Shown here piece after piece: positions 50,462-62,225 of a DNA stretch of 64,000 bases (position 1 is the stretch's first letter; each line of letters opens with the position of its first letter). A model generated the notes under the pieces. It saw nothing but the letters and a program-made list of their open reading frames with translations. It ran no database searches and had not been told where the DNA came from. This stretch comes from Coniochaeta sp. PMI_546. Its lineage: Eukaryota > Ascomycota > Sordariomycetes > Coniochaetales > Coniochaetaceae. The stretch lies in the NCBI GenBank assembly GCA_021432605.1, contig MU271149.1, forward strand, positions 1,612,001 through 1,676,000, in the 5' to 3' direction. Position numbers and translations under genes: made by a program.

Positions 50462-50533
50462 GCCCGCTTGGCTCAGTGGTAGAGCGTATCACTAGTAATG
50501 ATAAGGTCATCAGTTCGATTCTGATAGTGGGCA
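50462..50533 (+). tRNA. tRNA-Thr(AGT)
   Basis: A complete cloverleaf without an intron. The acceptor stem GCCCGCT pairs with AGTGGGC (one G-U pair). The D-arm carries the A box TGGCTCAGTGGTAGAGC. The anticodon stem TATCA/TGATA encloses the loop CTAGTAA with anticodon AGT. The T-arm ATCAG-TTCGATT-CTGAT contains the B box. The discriminator base is A, and a T-rich run after position 50535 is a plausible Pol III terminator. It decodes ACU and, through inosine, ACC and ACA. Confidence 0.96.
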
Positions 50534-50546
50534 TTTCTTTTTGCGC
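50534..50546 (+). terminator. Pol III terminator of the tRNA-Thr gene
   Basis: TTTCTTTTT immediately follows the tRNA 3' end, the usual oligo-T stop for RNA polymerase III. Confidence 0.75.
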
Positions 50547-53500
50547 CTCTCTTCATGAAAAGGAAAGAAGGGTCTCATTTTATAATATGGTTCGGCGCCT
50601 TTCCAGACAAATTTGGTGGGAGGCTTCTCGAACGTATTGCGTCGTCGTCCCAGTGAGCGTTCCCAATGTCAGAGATAGGAACGAAGTCGGTATCGGGTCT
50701 CACTGGCTCGCTATCGCGATCACATCACGTTGATAGACCGGGATGAGCGGGACGCATGTCTCCAGCATATATTTTCTGTGATCCCAGACTACGTAGTGCA
50801 GGACGATGTCATCAACAGATCAGTCAAGAGCTTTAGTGGCTGTCTTTGCGGGCATATCTCAACCTGCTCACCCCAGATCTTTCCAGCCTTGCTTGATTAC
50901 CTCGTCTAGTTGCGCGGGCAACTTGTCTCGTGGGAACATGCTACTACTATTTAGTGACAACGTTACGAGAATCTGTTACAGTATCAGCCGGTCTTCGGAG
51001 GAGTCCAATTCAGCAAGTATTCATCATAACTACGTGCCAGCTAGTAACGCAGCTGCGGAGAATCGAACTCTTTACTTCCACGTCCTGCAGCCTCACGCGA
51101 AGCCCATTGGTAAGAACGATGGTGGAACAACTCTATCACCCCTGCCCTCTACAGTTGGATGGATGCACATATCTTGGGCCAAGTTCGGACTGTCTCTCGC
51201 CGGCTCCCTTCATCCACTGGGTTCTATCAGGGGTTCTTGTACACTCGTCCTACCGCTCTTCAAATCGGCACGCACCTCGCGGCATCTCGCTGTAGGATAC
51301 ACTTGGACTTCGGCCCCGGACGATTTCGAGATACTCCATGTTGAAGATGGAAGGCAAGAGAAGTCGAAAATGGTATTGGCTCCGAACATCAGATCGAGGC
51401 TTATACAGAACTCTCGTGTGGTGTTTCTGTATTCCAAGATGTGTGGATACAACGTATCCGGAGTTCGGCTGCTGTTGCCGTAATCCAATCCGGCTCATAG
51501 GCGCTCATATAAGTCTTTCTGTCGCTTGCGTGCGGCTTCAGGATAATTTTCACCTTCGTGTCATGGCTGCCTCTATCACAATGCTTCCACGAGATGATAC
51601 TGGCGCACCGTCACATGCTGCGCATTCCAGTCTTAACTGTCCTTGTGCGATCAATAGCCATCCGTCGTTTCTAGAAGTCGAAATTCGTCGACGCAGGAGT
51701 GTTCGGGATGCTTAGCATCTGCACTATTGTTGCTTAGGCACTTCAACTTCTGCCCTTGATTGTCGACGGCCTCGTGGGCATAACATATGGAGGACTCAGG
51801 TTCGGCTTCTTCACGAAGGATAGCGACTTTAAAGAGTTTACTCTTCAGTGCCCCGAGAAGCTGGATGTGCTATTTCGCCTGCTCTCGTGGCATATGCCTT
51901 TTGGGCCGCTTTTGGGCCCTCATTTGTTCCCCTTTTCTTACTTGGTTTTTACCGCAGTGTCTCTGGCTGAGTTGGCAATTATAGCTTTTGCATAGTAGTC
52001 TGCGGCAAAAGCAGGCATTGCCTTGGATGCTGGTTCTGCTCGTTGGCTTCGCTCTGTCGGGCATTGCTGTTTATGATCCCACAGGGACTATCAAGAAACC
52101 ATGGACTGAGACCCTAGGCTAATACTTGTCACATACATCGGAACCTTTTTTGACGGGTTCAAGCAGCGTGATGAGGGATACTCTGTGCGAACCTGAGGCA
52201 AGCAATCTGGAGACAGCATGCTGTTCAGGATATCTCCTGGTTCCTTCGGCACCTAGCCAGCAGCAATCAAGTTGAGAAAGCTGAGTTCAATCAAACCTGA
52301 CGGCAAATCAACCCAAGACCAGAACGATGCGTCGTTAGGAGTCCCTACGAACCCATGTCGGCAAATTCACCCCGGCAAACGAGTGATACGATCTCCAATC
52401 TCGGAAGATGTGTCGCCAGGACTAGGGTATACGCAAAACCGGCACAAGGAGCGTAGTTTGCTAGGGGCTGAGATCCAACGGTCGCGAGATTGGCTCACAG
52501 AGGACTCACCGGTGGTAACCCTGGAGAGATCTCGTCTTGGTTAGGCCGTTGCTCCGCTGTGAGCATGTTGGTCCATACTTGAGGCAATAGGAGCGTAACA
52601 TTGTTGAAATGTTCCTCGTCAGGCGGTCGTTCCTGCCCAAGCCTTGCGAGGTTGCAACCCACACTGAAACGAACATGTTCGAAACGCTTCACAGTTATGC
52701 ATCCTCCACAACTACCAGAACGTCGAGGGTCTCAACATTAGCCGTCTGCAGGGTGCTAGATCGTAGCCGCCGCGTTCCCCGGCGATCGCCAGAAAAGACT
52801 GGTAGGCATGTATATGCCTTCCAACGATGTCACGGCACGGAAACCGGATTGAGCTCCCGCTGTAGCGCGAACCGGAGATTGGCATATTTGACCCAGCTCT
52901 CCGGGACTTCTATTCGTTCTGCGTGTCAAGCTTTCTGTGGTGTGCGAGCTCGAGTGGCCATGCCAGAGGCGAAGAAAGGGAATCCTCCGAGCTAAGAACC
53001 AACAGCCAGAATCGCAATATGTTCCTGCAGCAGTCAAGTGGAAAATTCATGCCTTTCGGACGTTTTCGACTGTTGACAATGGAACGGGGAGTGGATAGAC
53101 AAGGGAGGGGGGCGTGTGCGTTTCGGCGTCGTTCCTCCGCAGCGTGGCCTTGTGCGATCGTGGCTGTTGTTGCTTCGGCATGGGGAGCAGCACTTGGCGA
53201 CAGCGGCGCCACCCTTCTTGGTATCACCAGCATAATACCGACCCGACTTGGCGAATGTCGGCCTGGGCATATCGAGAAGCAAACCTCAGAATGTTAGAGC
53301 ATAATCGTTTCTTCGAGTGACAAACGTAGCGCAGACAAGCGCAAAAGACGATGCTCAAATGACTCTTGGAGAATATCAGTGGAGGAGCCTTTGAGCCACT
53401 ACCTCCCGGCTAAATTACCAGATCTCTGGGATCCTCTTGACTAGCCCGAGTCCGAGCGAGGACGGGACGTTAAAGGTTCGTTGCGAATCGGGCATCGATA

Positions 53501-55584
53501 GCTGCAGCAAAATGCAGGCCGATGAACGAGTGTCCCTCACCGAGACCAATGATGTTAATGGTAGACGGCGAACGCGGCCCGTAGAGACCGGCTTTAAATC
53601 GAGATAAAATGTGACGAAGGAATTACCAAGGTCCATCTGTAGTTGCACTTTGTCGCCGCTACAGCTCAGGGTGCAACTTTCCCTTTGTATCAGACAAGCC
53701 TCGCCTTAGCTTCTTGTCCTAACTAGCCAAACCGAACTACCGTGTTTACTGCCGTCTGTTGCCCAACGGTCAGCCTTTTGACCGTCTGGCGAAGGGAAGC
53801 CAAGCTAAGTAGAACGCCTCTGGCCTGATGCTCGTCCCAGAAATGCTAGCTTACCATGTAGCGTCATGGACTCTTGTGTCGCCCCTGGTCGCCCTCATGC
53901 CACACTTCGCTTTCATTGGGGTAATTGTCCGGATAAATGGAAGTTTCCTAAACGAACCACGCCAATAATGTGCCGCCATCGTCTGCATGGGTTATGCGTC
54001 TAATCCTTGTCAGGGGTCTTGGATACAGTAAGCTCGTCGCGTGGCAGCCCTGGAGGAAACAAAGTGCGTCGACACCATCATCGATTGCGTTGAGGAGTTT
54101 GCCCATTCTTGCTATTGGTTCACAAGAAGAGTAAAATGCAAGCCGCAGTTGGATAAACCTCTAGTGTAGTTTCGTGGCTCGCATAAGTAGTATATTCACT
54201 AAAGATCGGAGATTTCTCTGCAGCTGACGGACGGCAGAGAACGATTCGAAGGACCTGGTGGCACTTGTCCCATCCATCACTACGATAGGCAGAAGTGTCG
54301 TCTTATTGCACCAGCGCATGTCTCAGCATGGAACATAGCAGGCGAGTTCTCTGAATAGGTACTCAATCTTCCGACCAGCTTTGGGCCTCTCAATCTCGCC
54401 GGGTATGCAGCACTGAGGCCGTGAACATGACCCATGCATTGGCAGAAGCATTCCCGTGCACCGGACTCGCCATCCTAAATGTTTGAGGTTCTGTCTCAGC
54501 TGGACAGTTGGGTTACGGCGAGGTGACTTCGGAGTCTATCAAACGAAACTCTTTCGGGCCGGCCAAAGCGCCGCTGTTATAATTGTTCGGATCGACAGGC
54601 TCAGGAGCCTCAATGCAGCCTCATTCATGTATGTTCCTAGCTGAGAACAGACTATCGGGCAGTACCAGGTCCTGCCGTCAGCTAGAGCTTCTAGAAGACG
54701 AGAAATGTCTGAGAGCTGAAATGAAGCATGGTGGTGGCATCATCGTGAATAATTGGGTGTGGGTGAAGTGGTACGATCCGACATTACATATCGTTTTATC
54801 GAATATCGCAGTCGCGAGGAACTGGCCGGGTGCAGCCAGCTCTTATCCGGAATCTGTGCACTCAGTCTTACACTGCTTTGGCGAAGATTGTACCAGGTAC
54901 CATTCTTTGATCCGCATTGAGAACCGCTAACGGCGTCCAGAGAGACGGGAGCATGCGCGGACAATGCGGAGGACGTACCTAAGATGGATGTGGTGGCAGA
55001 AAGGGACAATTGTGGGCGGTCGGTCACATGTAGCTTCCATTGCGCCGGATCGGCTGATCGTCCTGGAAACAGCTGTCAGACGGTCACCTGCCCTCGCCGT
55101 TTTGGGGCTTCCACGAACAACGGTTGACAACTTGCTCGATGGAGGGACCGGTGTATTGTTGGTGGAGGAAGAACTGAGGGGTGGACGCATGGAGATCGGT
55201 GCCAATCGAGGCCAATCTTATTGTATAGGAATGCGTCCGGTTAGCCGAGCACGAGGCGCATCCTCTGCACTAGCAGTTGTGAGGGGTGTCGCAAAAACTC
55301 ATGATGTCAGTTCTGTAGAGTATTGTGCTGTGTACGCTCCACGGGGTTAGCACTCTGTCAAACCCACCTGTCAAAAGAGCTTCCCGAAGGTGCTGGCAGG
55401 TCCGACTGCCGTGAATGCCCAAGGAAGGTGACGGAAGGCGAGCCACTGAATGGTCGCCGAGCCTCAACTCTGGGATTCCCGGGCATTCAAGTCTTGACTC
55501 GAGCGTCACAGGATCCCAAGGACAATGACAGGCTCGTCATTTTGTGGCGCTTGGCCCATTGCGGGGAAGGAGCCCTGGCGGCAG
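50547..55584. other. Gene-poor stretch, no supportable gene
   Basis: About 5 kb with overlapping unrecognised frames. The longest is 50806-51483 (+, 225 codons); it has no domain I can name and its length is not beyond chance for the window. A + frame at 54964-55350 (128 codons) looks somewhat protein-like but is unsupported. No RNA gene or mobile element was recognised. Confidence 0.5.
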
Positions 55585-56484
55585 TCAGCTCTGCGGCCCC
55601 GGCAAGCGCTGACTTGGCGCCATGTGGTTTTTCACGCTTCCTTCGTCCGTCGAGCTTGGCAATCGCTGGGCACTCAGACGAGGTTCCATGACGTGACAAA
55701 TTGCTGGGCATTGCAACCTCTTGTGCCGAAGACCGACGTCAGTCTGATTTTGGTGAGGAAAGAGGCCTGGGGGATTGACGAGGAAATACGCGATCTCCAA
55801 CATATTTGCCATGGACAGGTTCCTGCAGCCTCGCGACTGCCTTTTCCGCACAAGAAGCGATGAAGCAATTCTAGCTGTATTGCACAATGCATCCGATAAA
55901 TGCATACCGTCTTAGGTTGGACCTCGTGAATGCACCTGTCAATCGACGCCAGTTTAAGCCCCCCATGATTTACGTGTGGCATCGGCATCGAACAAACCTG
56001 GAAGGAGAATACCCATGGGGTTCTGACTAGTGGAGTAATTGGAACGTCCAGTGCTACTATTGTAGTATGCAGCCATCGCGACGAGATCGCAGGTAATTAT
56101 GCCGAACAGGAGCAGCCGTATTTCATCCACAGTCGCAAAGATGCGTTGTGGACCACGGCTGATGTGTAAAATGGCGTACTGTAGTAAGCAGCTCAACCCT
56201 GAAGAAACGACACTGACAAGGCGGATATTTTGGGAAATATCCCCTTGTGCAACCGTGCCGGGTTCTCGAACAATTAGCCCACTGGCCTGGAGCACGACAG
56301 ATTCGTTTGGGAAAAAGCTGCGAACTGTCTGTTACACATCGCTATTTCGTCTCATCACAAAAAATTATTTCGCTTTTCCCTGCCAATACTACCCCGTGTC
56401 GTCTTCCAATCGCTGTTGGACCTTGGACAAGGGGCGGAAGACCGGGATGGGGAGGATTGACGCACGCAAGTGGGCGGCAGCCAT
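55585..56484 (-). CDS. Candidate four-exon gene for a 225-aa membrane protein
   Basis: This is a hypothetical model. Exons on minus: 56484-56393, 56317-55998, 55935-55908 and 55822-55585. All introns (75, 62 and 85 nt) use GT/AG, and the phases are consistent to a single stop, giving 226 codons. The ATG lies in a strong context (AAAATGGC), with an in-frame stop just upstream. Two hydrophobic segments are predicted at about residues 64-82 (LVSVVSSGLSCLLQYAILHI) and 98-115 (IRLLLFGIITCDLVAMAAYY). A third weak one is ANMLEIAYFLVNPPGLF. I recognise no family. Splice sites were picked by hand, exon 3 is only 28 nt and branch points are weak, so it may be spurious. Confidence 0.3.
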
Positions 56485-57662
56485 TTTCGAGGCCTATGGC
56501 CGACCCAATGTTCCGCGCCCCACGCCCCAGTTCCGCCCAAGCCAGCAAACCTTTCGTCCGGCGACACTACGGCTGCTTCACACGGCCTCAATGCCTCGCG
56601 TCCACAGGCGCCGGATCCAGTTGTTTATGGACACTGAATATGGGGCTCGTTCTGGACTCTCGGTGACTTTGAGCTTGTTTGTCAGACATGTCTAATTTCC
56701 CCAGAGAGCCACTCTGGGGTTCGTAAACACTGAGATCTGACGGGCGGATCACAGCAACTCCAGGGACTCTGTCAGCTTCCCCGGATCCCTCAGAATCCGC
56801 AAGATCCAGCAGTCGTCTACAGTGAAGATGTGGCTCGGCTCAGTCTGCTAGAATCAGCTGAGCTCTTGTCCGGCGTCCGAGGATACCGGCTCTGTGGGCG
56901 CCAAGATATTGGCAACTTTCGGTGTAAGCAGCGGCCCTCCGCTAGGCCGCTATGATAGCTCTCTCTCGTGGCGGTCGCAACTAACCTGACGATAGGTTTT
57001 GCACTGGATTTTTCAACATTCACGTAGAAGTTTGTAGTGCAGTAGCATTGTCAAGTGACCTGCTTGAACATGATGGGCTAAGACTAAGCCGTTTAGATGA
57101 ATACTGATCAGGTATCGAAGGTGAGTAGGTACGTCCGTGTACGTGCATATATCCGCTTGTGCGAGGGTACCTCGGTACCTGAAGTGCTCTAAATTCCTGG
57201 CCCGCAGCTCCTGTGGGTCAGTCCATTACACCCACACCACCATCCCCAAGTACCCCAGTCACGGAGATGCCACTCCAGTCACCCCAGACGATCCTTGCTC
57301 TCTTTGCTATTCACTCGCGCGACGGGTGAAAAGAATGGTAAGTCATCTCATTTGAGGATTCCCCTCGCCATATTATTGATATTGTCCGCCCATTCAACCC
57401 ATGAATTTCTGCATTGAGGGATCTCCGCTGTTCCCACGTATATCAATCCATCGTCCCCCCTTCTCCGCACAAGTTTGACCTGCTCCTCCCTCCTTCCTTT
57501 CTCCAGGTCCGACCAGGTGTTACTCAAAAAGGGTTCAAGGGTCTGCCCCAGTAATACTCGTACACACGCTGGGATATCAAGTAGCGAGACTACCTATCGA
57601 TATCCTGCCAAGAACAACCTCAACCTCATTCTCGCCCTCACACATCATCAGATCATTTCACA
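56485..57662 (+). promoter_or_regulatory. Upstream region and leader of the acetate permease gene
   Basis: The last 300 nt before 57663 are rich in C, T and A, as in fungal leaders, and contain a short upstream ATG frame at 57475. GGTACC-type motifs lie at 57127-57180. Regulation by acetate or glucose is expected for the family but no binding site is claimed. Confidence 0.4.
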
Positions 57663-58916
57663 ATGGCCACGACGACAACAACGACGCCGCCAGTCGGCGA
57701 GAAGGACGTGGGCACAACTACCGGTCACCACAATGGCACCAACCCCACGCAGCGTTACGACTACGGAGGTAACCCGCTCGCCCACATTCACACCAATGCC
57801 GCCGCTTCTGAGGGTCGTCTTCCCGCCTTCGGTGGTGAGTTCCAGCCCGGTCTCTACCGCCCAATCGAGAACCGCAAGTTCGCCAACCCTGCTCCCCTCG
57901 GCCTGAGTGCCTTCGCTCTTACAACCTTCGTCCTGTCCGCCGTTAACCTTCAGGCTCGTGGTGTGACTGCTCCCAATATCGCTGTCCCTCTCGCTCTCGG
58001 TTATGGTGGCCTTGTCCAGCTTCTCGCTGGTATGTGGTAAGTAAACACGGGTTTCCGGGCTGGTCTCTTACGATGTACTCGATATTCACATCACTACAGG
58101 GAAATGGCCGTCGGCAACACCTTCGGTGCTACTGCTCTGTCCTCTTACGGTGGCTTCTGGATCGCCTACGGTATTCTGTTGACTCCCAACTGGAACATTC
58201 TGGGCAAGGGCGGCCCATATGACGGCACCACACTCGCGGCTGCCGGCGCCGATCCCAAGATGGCCAACAGCGCGGTCGGCTTCTTCCTAACGGGCTGGTT
58301 CATCTTCACGACCATTCTCTTGCTGTGCACGCTCCGTTCGACCGTCATGTTCTTCCTGCTCTTCTTCACGCTCGACCTGGCATTCCTCATGCTTGCTTGC
58401 GGCGAGTACGCGACCAACAACGGTGCTGCCAAGTCCGCCGTCCAGCTCACCAAGGCTGGCGGTGGCTTCGGTATGCTCGCTGCCTTCTTGGCTTGGTACA
58501 ATGCATTCGCCGGTATCGCCGATAGCAGGTCAGTCAATTCTCTCACCCGTTTTGTTCTTGTTTCTACACAGCGTAACTTTTTTCGCCGTCATTTGTCACG
58601 AAGGTCGGAAATCATACCAATGGAAGCTGTCCTCATTGGTCCCTCTTTTGGGAGATTTACGATCTGCCAAGCCGCCAAGCGCATTGGTGGTGTAAGCCAC
58701 TTGCGTCAACGGACGAGTCCAACCTGGCCCCATTTTCTATCCGCATTTTTCGGGCCTATTTTCTCGACCCTTTTCCAGCGTCACCGCACACAAAATTTTT
58801 GGGAACAGTAACTGACACTATCGCGTAACAGCAACTCGTTCTTCCTCATCCCAGTCTTCCATTTCCCCTGGTCTGAGAAGGGTCGCGAGGCTCGCAAGAC
58901 CGAGCACGTCGCTTAA
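57663..58916 (+). CDS. ady2: Acetate permease of the Gpr1/Fun34/YaaH family, 295 aa
   Basis: This is a plasma-membrane acetate transporter of the Ady2/AcpA type. Exons are 57663-58036, 58100-58528 and 58832-58916. The first intron is 63 nt and the second 303 nt. The signature NPAPLGL lies at about residues 75-81, after a hydrophilic N-terminus. It is followed by about six membrane segments, for example [30 protein letters not shown] and [18 protein letters not shown]. The last exon supplies [12 protein letters not shown], the usual C-terminal segment, and ends EHVA. Intron 2 lacks an in-frame stop for about 280 nt and contains a second possible acceptor at 58571, so an alternative C-terminus is possible. 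Substrate is inferred from the family, which also includes ammonium-linked members. Confidence 0.94.
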
Positions 58917-60354
58917 GGATGTCTCCAACGTTTCTCTGTGGAAACTGTTAGATGGTCGTTGTCGAGCCGTTCTGCGTGTTCATGCAGTGCTTTACGAGTT
59001 GGTCACCGTCGACTTCTGCAGCCGTTGAGCCATGCGACGGGTGTAACCGATTGTGATACTTCGAAAGCGGTGTTTTTTTGAGCAAAAGAAAGATACTCCT
59101 TGATACCTGGTAAACTCCCTACCGTGCGTTGCGTACTTTGAATTTGGATGTGCCGTTTGTGTTGGCTGTATAAAAAGAAGGAAAGAAAAGGGACAGTATA
59201 CTCTGCCTTGGGGGGTGAAGGTTCGCTGCAGATGGTCCTCCCTTTCGCTGTAATACTCTTTAACTCAAATGGATGAAGCGCAGCGCGTGCGCTACCCGCC
59301 AGCATGCACTACATTACTCTACTATCACTTTTAATTTGACAAGCTACACGGTTCACAACCGAAAAAACACACATGTCATTGCTGCTGTGCAGTTGTTTGG
59401 GTCAGCAATGGAAGCACCGAGCCAGCATCCGACGTGATACGTACTACAAGCCGTGAACGAGATGAGGGACATTGTGCTCCACGTGCCGATGTGGTCTGCA
59501 TCGAAACCATACCACAGGATGGCGGCAGGTCTAGAATCGTCACCGAGGTACCGAATCGCTGCGAATGTTTGAGGCTCTCCTTTTTCCCGCCGTCCTATCC
59601 ACAAATATGAAGCTGGACCTGGACGCCTGGAACATGGGGACACCTTGTAAAAAATTGAAACACAACCCAGCGCCAAGATGTGTTCAGCAGATCGTCCAGA
59701 ATGCCCCAAGCATGCTGAGGTCCATATAAAATTGACTTACGCGTACGTAATGTCGCATAACGCAGTCCAGACGACAAGCAGCTGTTAGAGATGTAAACAA
59801 TGCTGTTTTGGTGTGATTCCACGAGAGATTGAACACCTGAACGTTGTCTGCGCGTATGAGAGCCTAGGTGCTGCTGGGATGCATTTCGTTTCCGTTAAGA
59901 TTGCCGCTGCGAGATCGCTCGAGCTTCCCTACCTTGTTACTATTGAACTAACTTGAATATTGACCGCTTCCCGTCTTCAGTCACTACCCGATACCCAAAT
60001 ATAGCTACCACTCGAAATGCATTTAATGCTCACAGTCCGGTTGAATCACCCATTCAAACCACTGCCGCTCTTTGACGGAGACCTTTCTAAGAAGTATATA
60101 CTGCAGCACTTGGCACGACACCAAAGTCGTTCCACCATTGCGCAAACATCACCTGATAACAAGCCGTCAGTAAAGTAAGATATCGAATGTTGCTCCTACC
60201 TATGTCAGACAAACTACAACCGACAGTAGGTATTTTCGAGTATTCCGAGCTCAAGTGACTCTAGCAGAGATTCGACTTCCTCTGTTCACCTCAATCAATT
60301 CTCCGATTTCTCTTCGCAATCATCCATCTCACCCATCACAAGTTATACCCCTTG
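58917..60354. other. Intergenic: permease 3' region and fumarate reductase promoter
   Basis: About 1.4 kb with short minus-strand frames (59353-59709, 59595-59822) that match nothing I know. The last 100 nt before 60355 are CT-rich and probably the leader of the next gene. Confidence 0.5.
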
Positions 60355-61944
60355 ATGCCCTCTCGCCACACCCTCCTCACACTATCAACCCTCATCCTGA
60401 TTCCCCTGTGCGCAATCCTCTACCACCACCTCACCCTCCCTTCCATCATGTCCTCCCCCCCTTCAAAACCAATAATCGTCGTAGGTTCCGGCCTAGCAGG
60501 CCTGGCAGCCTCCCTCTCCGCCCTGCACGCAGGGGCCTCGAGCGTGCACGTCCTCGAGCGCGCCCCCAAGCCAGGAGGCAACAGCATGAAGGCCTCCTCG
60601 GGCATCAGCGCGGCGGGGACGCGCTTCCAGCACTCGGCCCCCTCGTCGCAGCCAGATTCGGCAGAGCGCTTCTACAACGACACCATCCGCTCCGCGGGCG
60701 GGAGGCTGCGGTCGTCCCGGCACCGCGACCGGAGGGAGGGGCTGATCCGTGTCCTGGCGGATAGTTCCGCCTCGGCCGTGGAGTTTCTAGCGGACGAACT
60801 GGGCGTGGACGTCGGTACCGTCGCCCGGCTGGGCGGACATAGCGCGGCGCGCACGCACAGAGGTGGCGGTAAAACGCCGCCCGGTGCAGCCATAATGGGC
60901 GCCCTGTTGGGCAGACTGAAATCCGACTACGCGGAGAACGGAAAGTTTGTGATCGACACCGGCGTCGAGGTCACCTCCCTCCTCACGTCGTCCTCGACCG
61001 CGGGAGGGGGAGGAGGAAAAGCCGTATCGGGCGTCGAGTTCGTCCGCTCCTCCACGGGAACAAAAGAAACCCTCTCGGGGCCCGTGATTTTCGCCTCTGG
61101 CGGATTCGCGGGCGACGCCCAGGGGCTACTGGCCAGGTACCGCCCCGACCTGGCCGGGTTGCCGAGCACCAATGACGCGAGACCGGGAGCCCATGACATA
61201 CTGGCCCAGGCGGGCGCTGAGCTGGTGGATATGGATTCCGTGCAGATCCATCCCACGGGCTTTGTTGACCCTGCCAATCCCGGGGCGATGGTCAAGTTCC
61301 TGGCCGCTGAGATGCTACGTGGTGAAGGGGGGATCTTGCTGAGTGAGGGGGGCAGGTTTGTGAATGAACTGGATACGAGGGAGGTTATCTCCGGCAAGAT
61401 CATGCGGGATCTGCCGCCTGCGGAGGAGGAGGAGGGCGGATTGAGGCAGTGGGACGTGCAGCTCTTGCTTGATCCTGGCGCGGCTGAGGCTGCGGCGGGT
61501 CATGTTGGGTTTTATGTGTACAAGGGACTTCTTGTCAGGAAAAAGGTAAATGAGCTGGATGAGACGACGAGAAAGACGCTGGAAGAGTATGCGAGGGTAG
61601 TGAGGGGTGAAGTCAAAGATGAGTTTGGGAGGACTTCGTTTGGACGCTGGAAGTTAGGACTGGATGGTGAGATTGACCCCGAGGCAGAGGTGTTTGTTGG
61701 GAGGGTTACTCCGATAACACACTTTACTATGGGTGGTGTGCTTATCAACGAGAAGAGCCAGGTTCTGGCCTCGGCTTCTGGCGATGATTCGAATGGCAAG
61801 CCCATTGAGGGACTGTGGGCTGCTGGTGAGATCACTGGCGGTATTCATGGCGATAATCGGCTTGGGGGCTCCTCACTGCTAGAGTGTGTTGTCTTTGGCC
61901 GGATCGCAGGTCAAGAGGCAGCCAAGGCAGCTCTGGCAAAGTGA
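60355..61944 (+). CDS. osm1: Soluble FAD-dependent fumarate reductase (Osm1/Frd1-like), 529 aa
   Basis: The enzyme reduces fumarate to succinate using reduced flavin and helps re-oxidise FAD during oxidative protein folding or hypoxia. It is a single exon. The FAD-binding motif VVGSGLAGLAAS lies at about residues 42-53, followed by VLERAPKPGGNSMKASSG. Active-site and FAD-contact segments are QIHPTGFVDPANPG, GRFVNELDTREVISG, ITHFTMGGV, GLWAAGEITGGIHGDNRLGG and SLLECVVFGRIAG. The first ATG adds a hydrophobic leader at about residues 6-27 (TLLTLSTLILIPLCAILY) with few charges, like an ER signal or anchor. A second in-frame ATG at codon 32 (MSSPPSKPIIVVG) would give a form without it. Length fits the family. 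The coding sequence is G/C-rich. Confidence 0.95.
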   Translation: MPSRHTLLTLSTLILIPLCAILYHHLTLPSIMSSPPSKPIIVVGSGLAGLAASLSALHAGASSVHVLERAPKPGGNSMKASSGISAAGTRFQHSAPSSQPDSAERFYNDTIRSAGGRLRSSRHRDRREGLIRVLADSSASAVEFLADELGVDVGTVARLGGHSAARTHRGGGKTPPGAAIMGALLGRLKSDYAENGKFVIDTGVEVTSLLTSSSTAGGGGGKAVSGVEFVRSSTGTKETLSGPVIFASGGFAGDAQGLLARYRPDLAGLPSTNDARPGAHDILAQAGAELVDMDSVQIHPTGFVDPANPGAMVKFLAAEMLRGEGGILLSEGGRFVNELDTREVISGKIMRDLPPAEEEEGGLRQWDVQLLLDPGAAEAAAGHVGFYVYKGLLVRKKVNELDETTRKTLEEYARVVRGEVKDEFGRTSFGRWKLGLDGEIDPEAEVFVGRVTPITHFTMGGVLINEKSQVLASASGDDSNGKPIEGLWAAGEITGGIHGDNRLGGSSLLECVVFGRIAGQEAAKAALAK

Positions 61945-62225
61945 AGTGATGAATAAACGTGACTCGTTTGGGTATATCTAGATATCTGGTAACAACCGAG
62001 TCTATGTGTACATCGTTTGTAATGCCCTTCTGTAAACCACCGTGTCTTGACATGTTGCTAATACAAAGAAAGAGTACGCACTTTCATCACCTTTGCAAAT
62101 GAGTCAACTTGGGTATAAATAATCAAAACGCCGTGACTCCGTTTCCCATACAGCCCCATAATGGAAGCTCGGAAAATAGACCTCCTAACCGAAACCCCGC
62201 ATGCTCGACCACAGCCAGCCCCTTT
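61945..62225. other. Convergent 3' region of OSM1 and the WSC gene
   Basis: These 281 nt hold both 3' ends. No other feature was seen. Confidence 0.5.

Noticed and set aside
51030-51105. tRNA-like GGAGAATCGAACTC sequence, read on minus
   Set aside because: The putative T-stem has mismatches, and no matching acceptor or D-arm was found.
50806-51483. 225-codon open frame on +
   Set aside because: No recognised domain or convincing start context. One frame of this length is not unexpected by chance in 64 kb over six frames.
54964-55350. 128-codon + frame that looks partly protein-like
   Set aside because: No homologue recalled, the antisense frame is equally open, and there is no promoter or splice evidence.
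59353-59822. Minus-strand frames between the permease and fumarate reductase genes
   Set aside because: No ATG-led conserved product, and overlapping alternatives are equally open.
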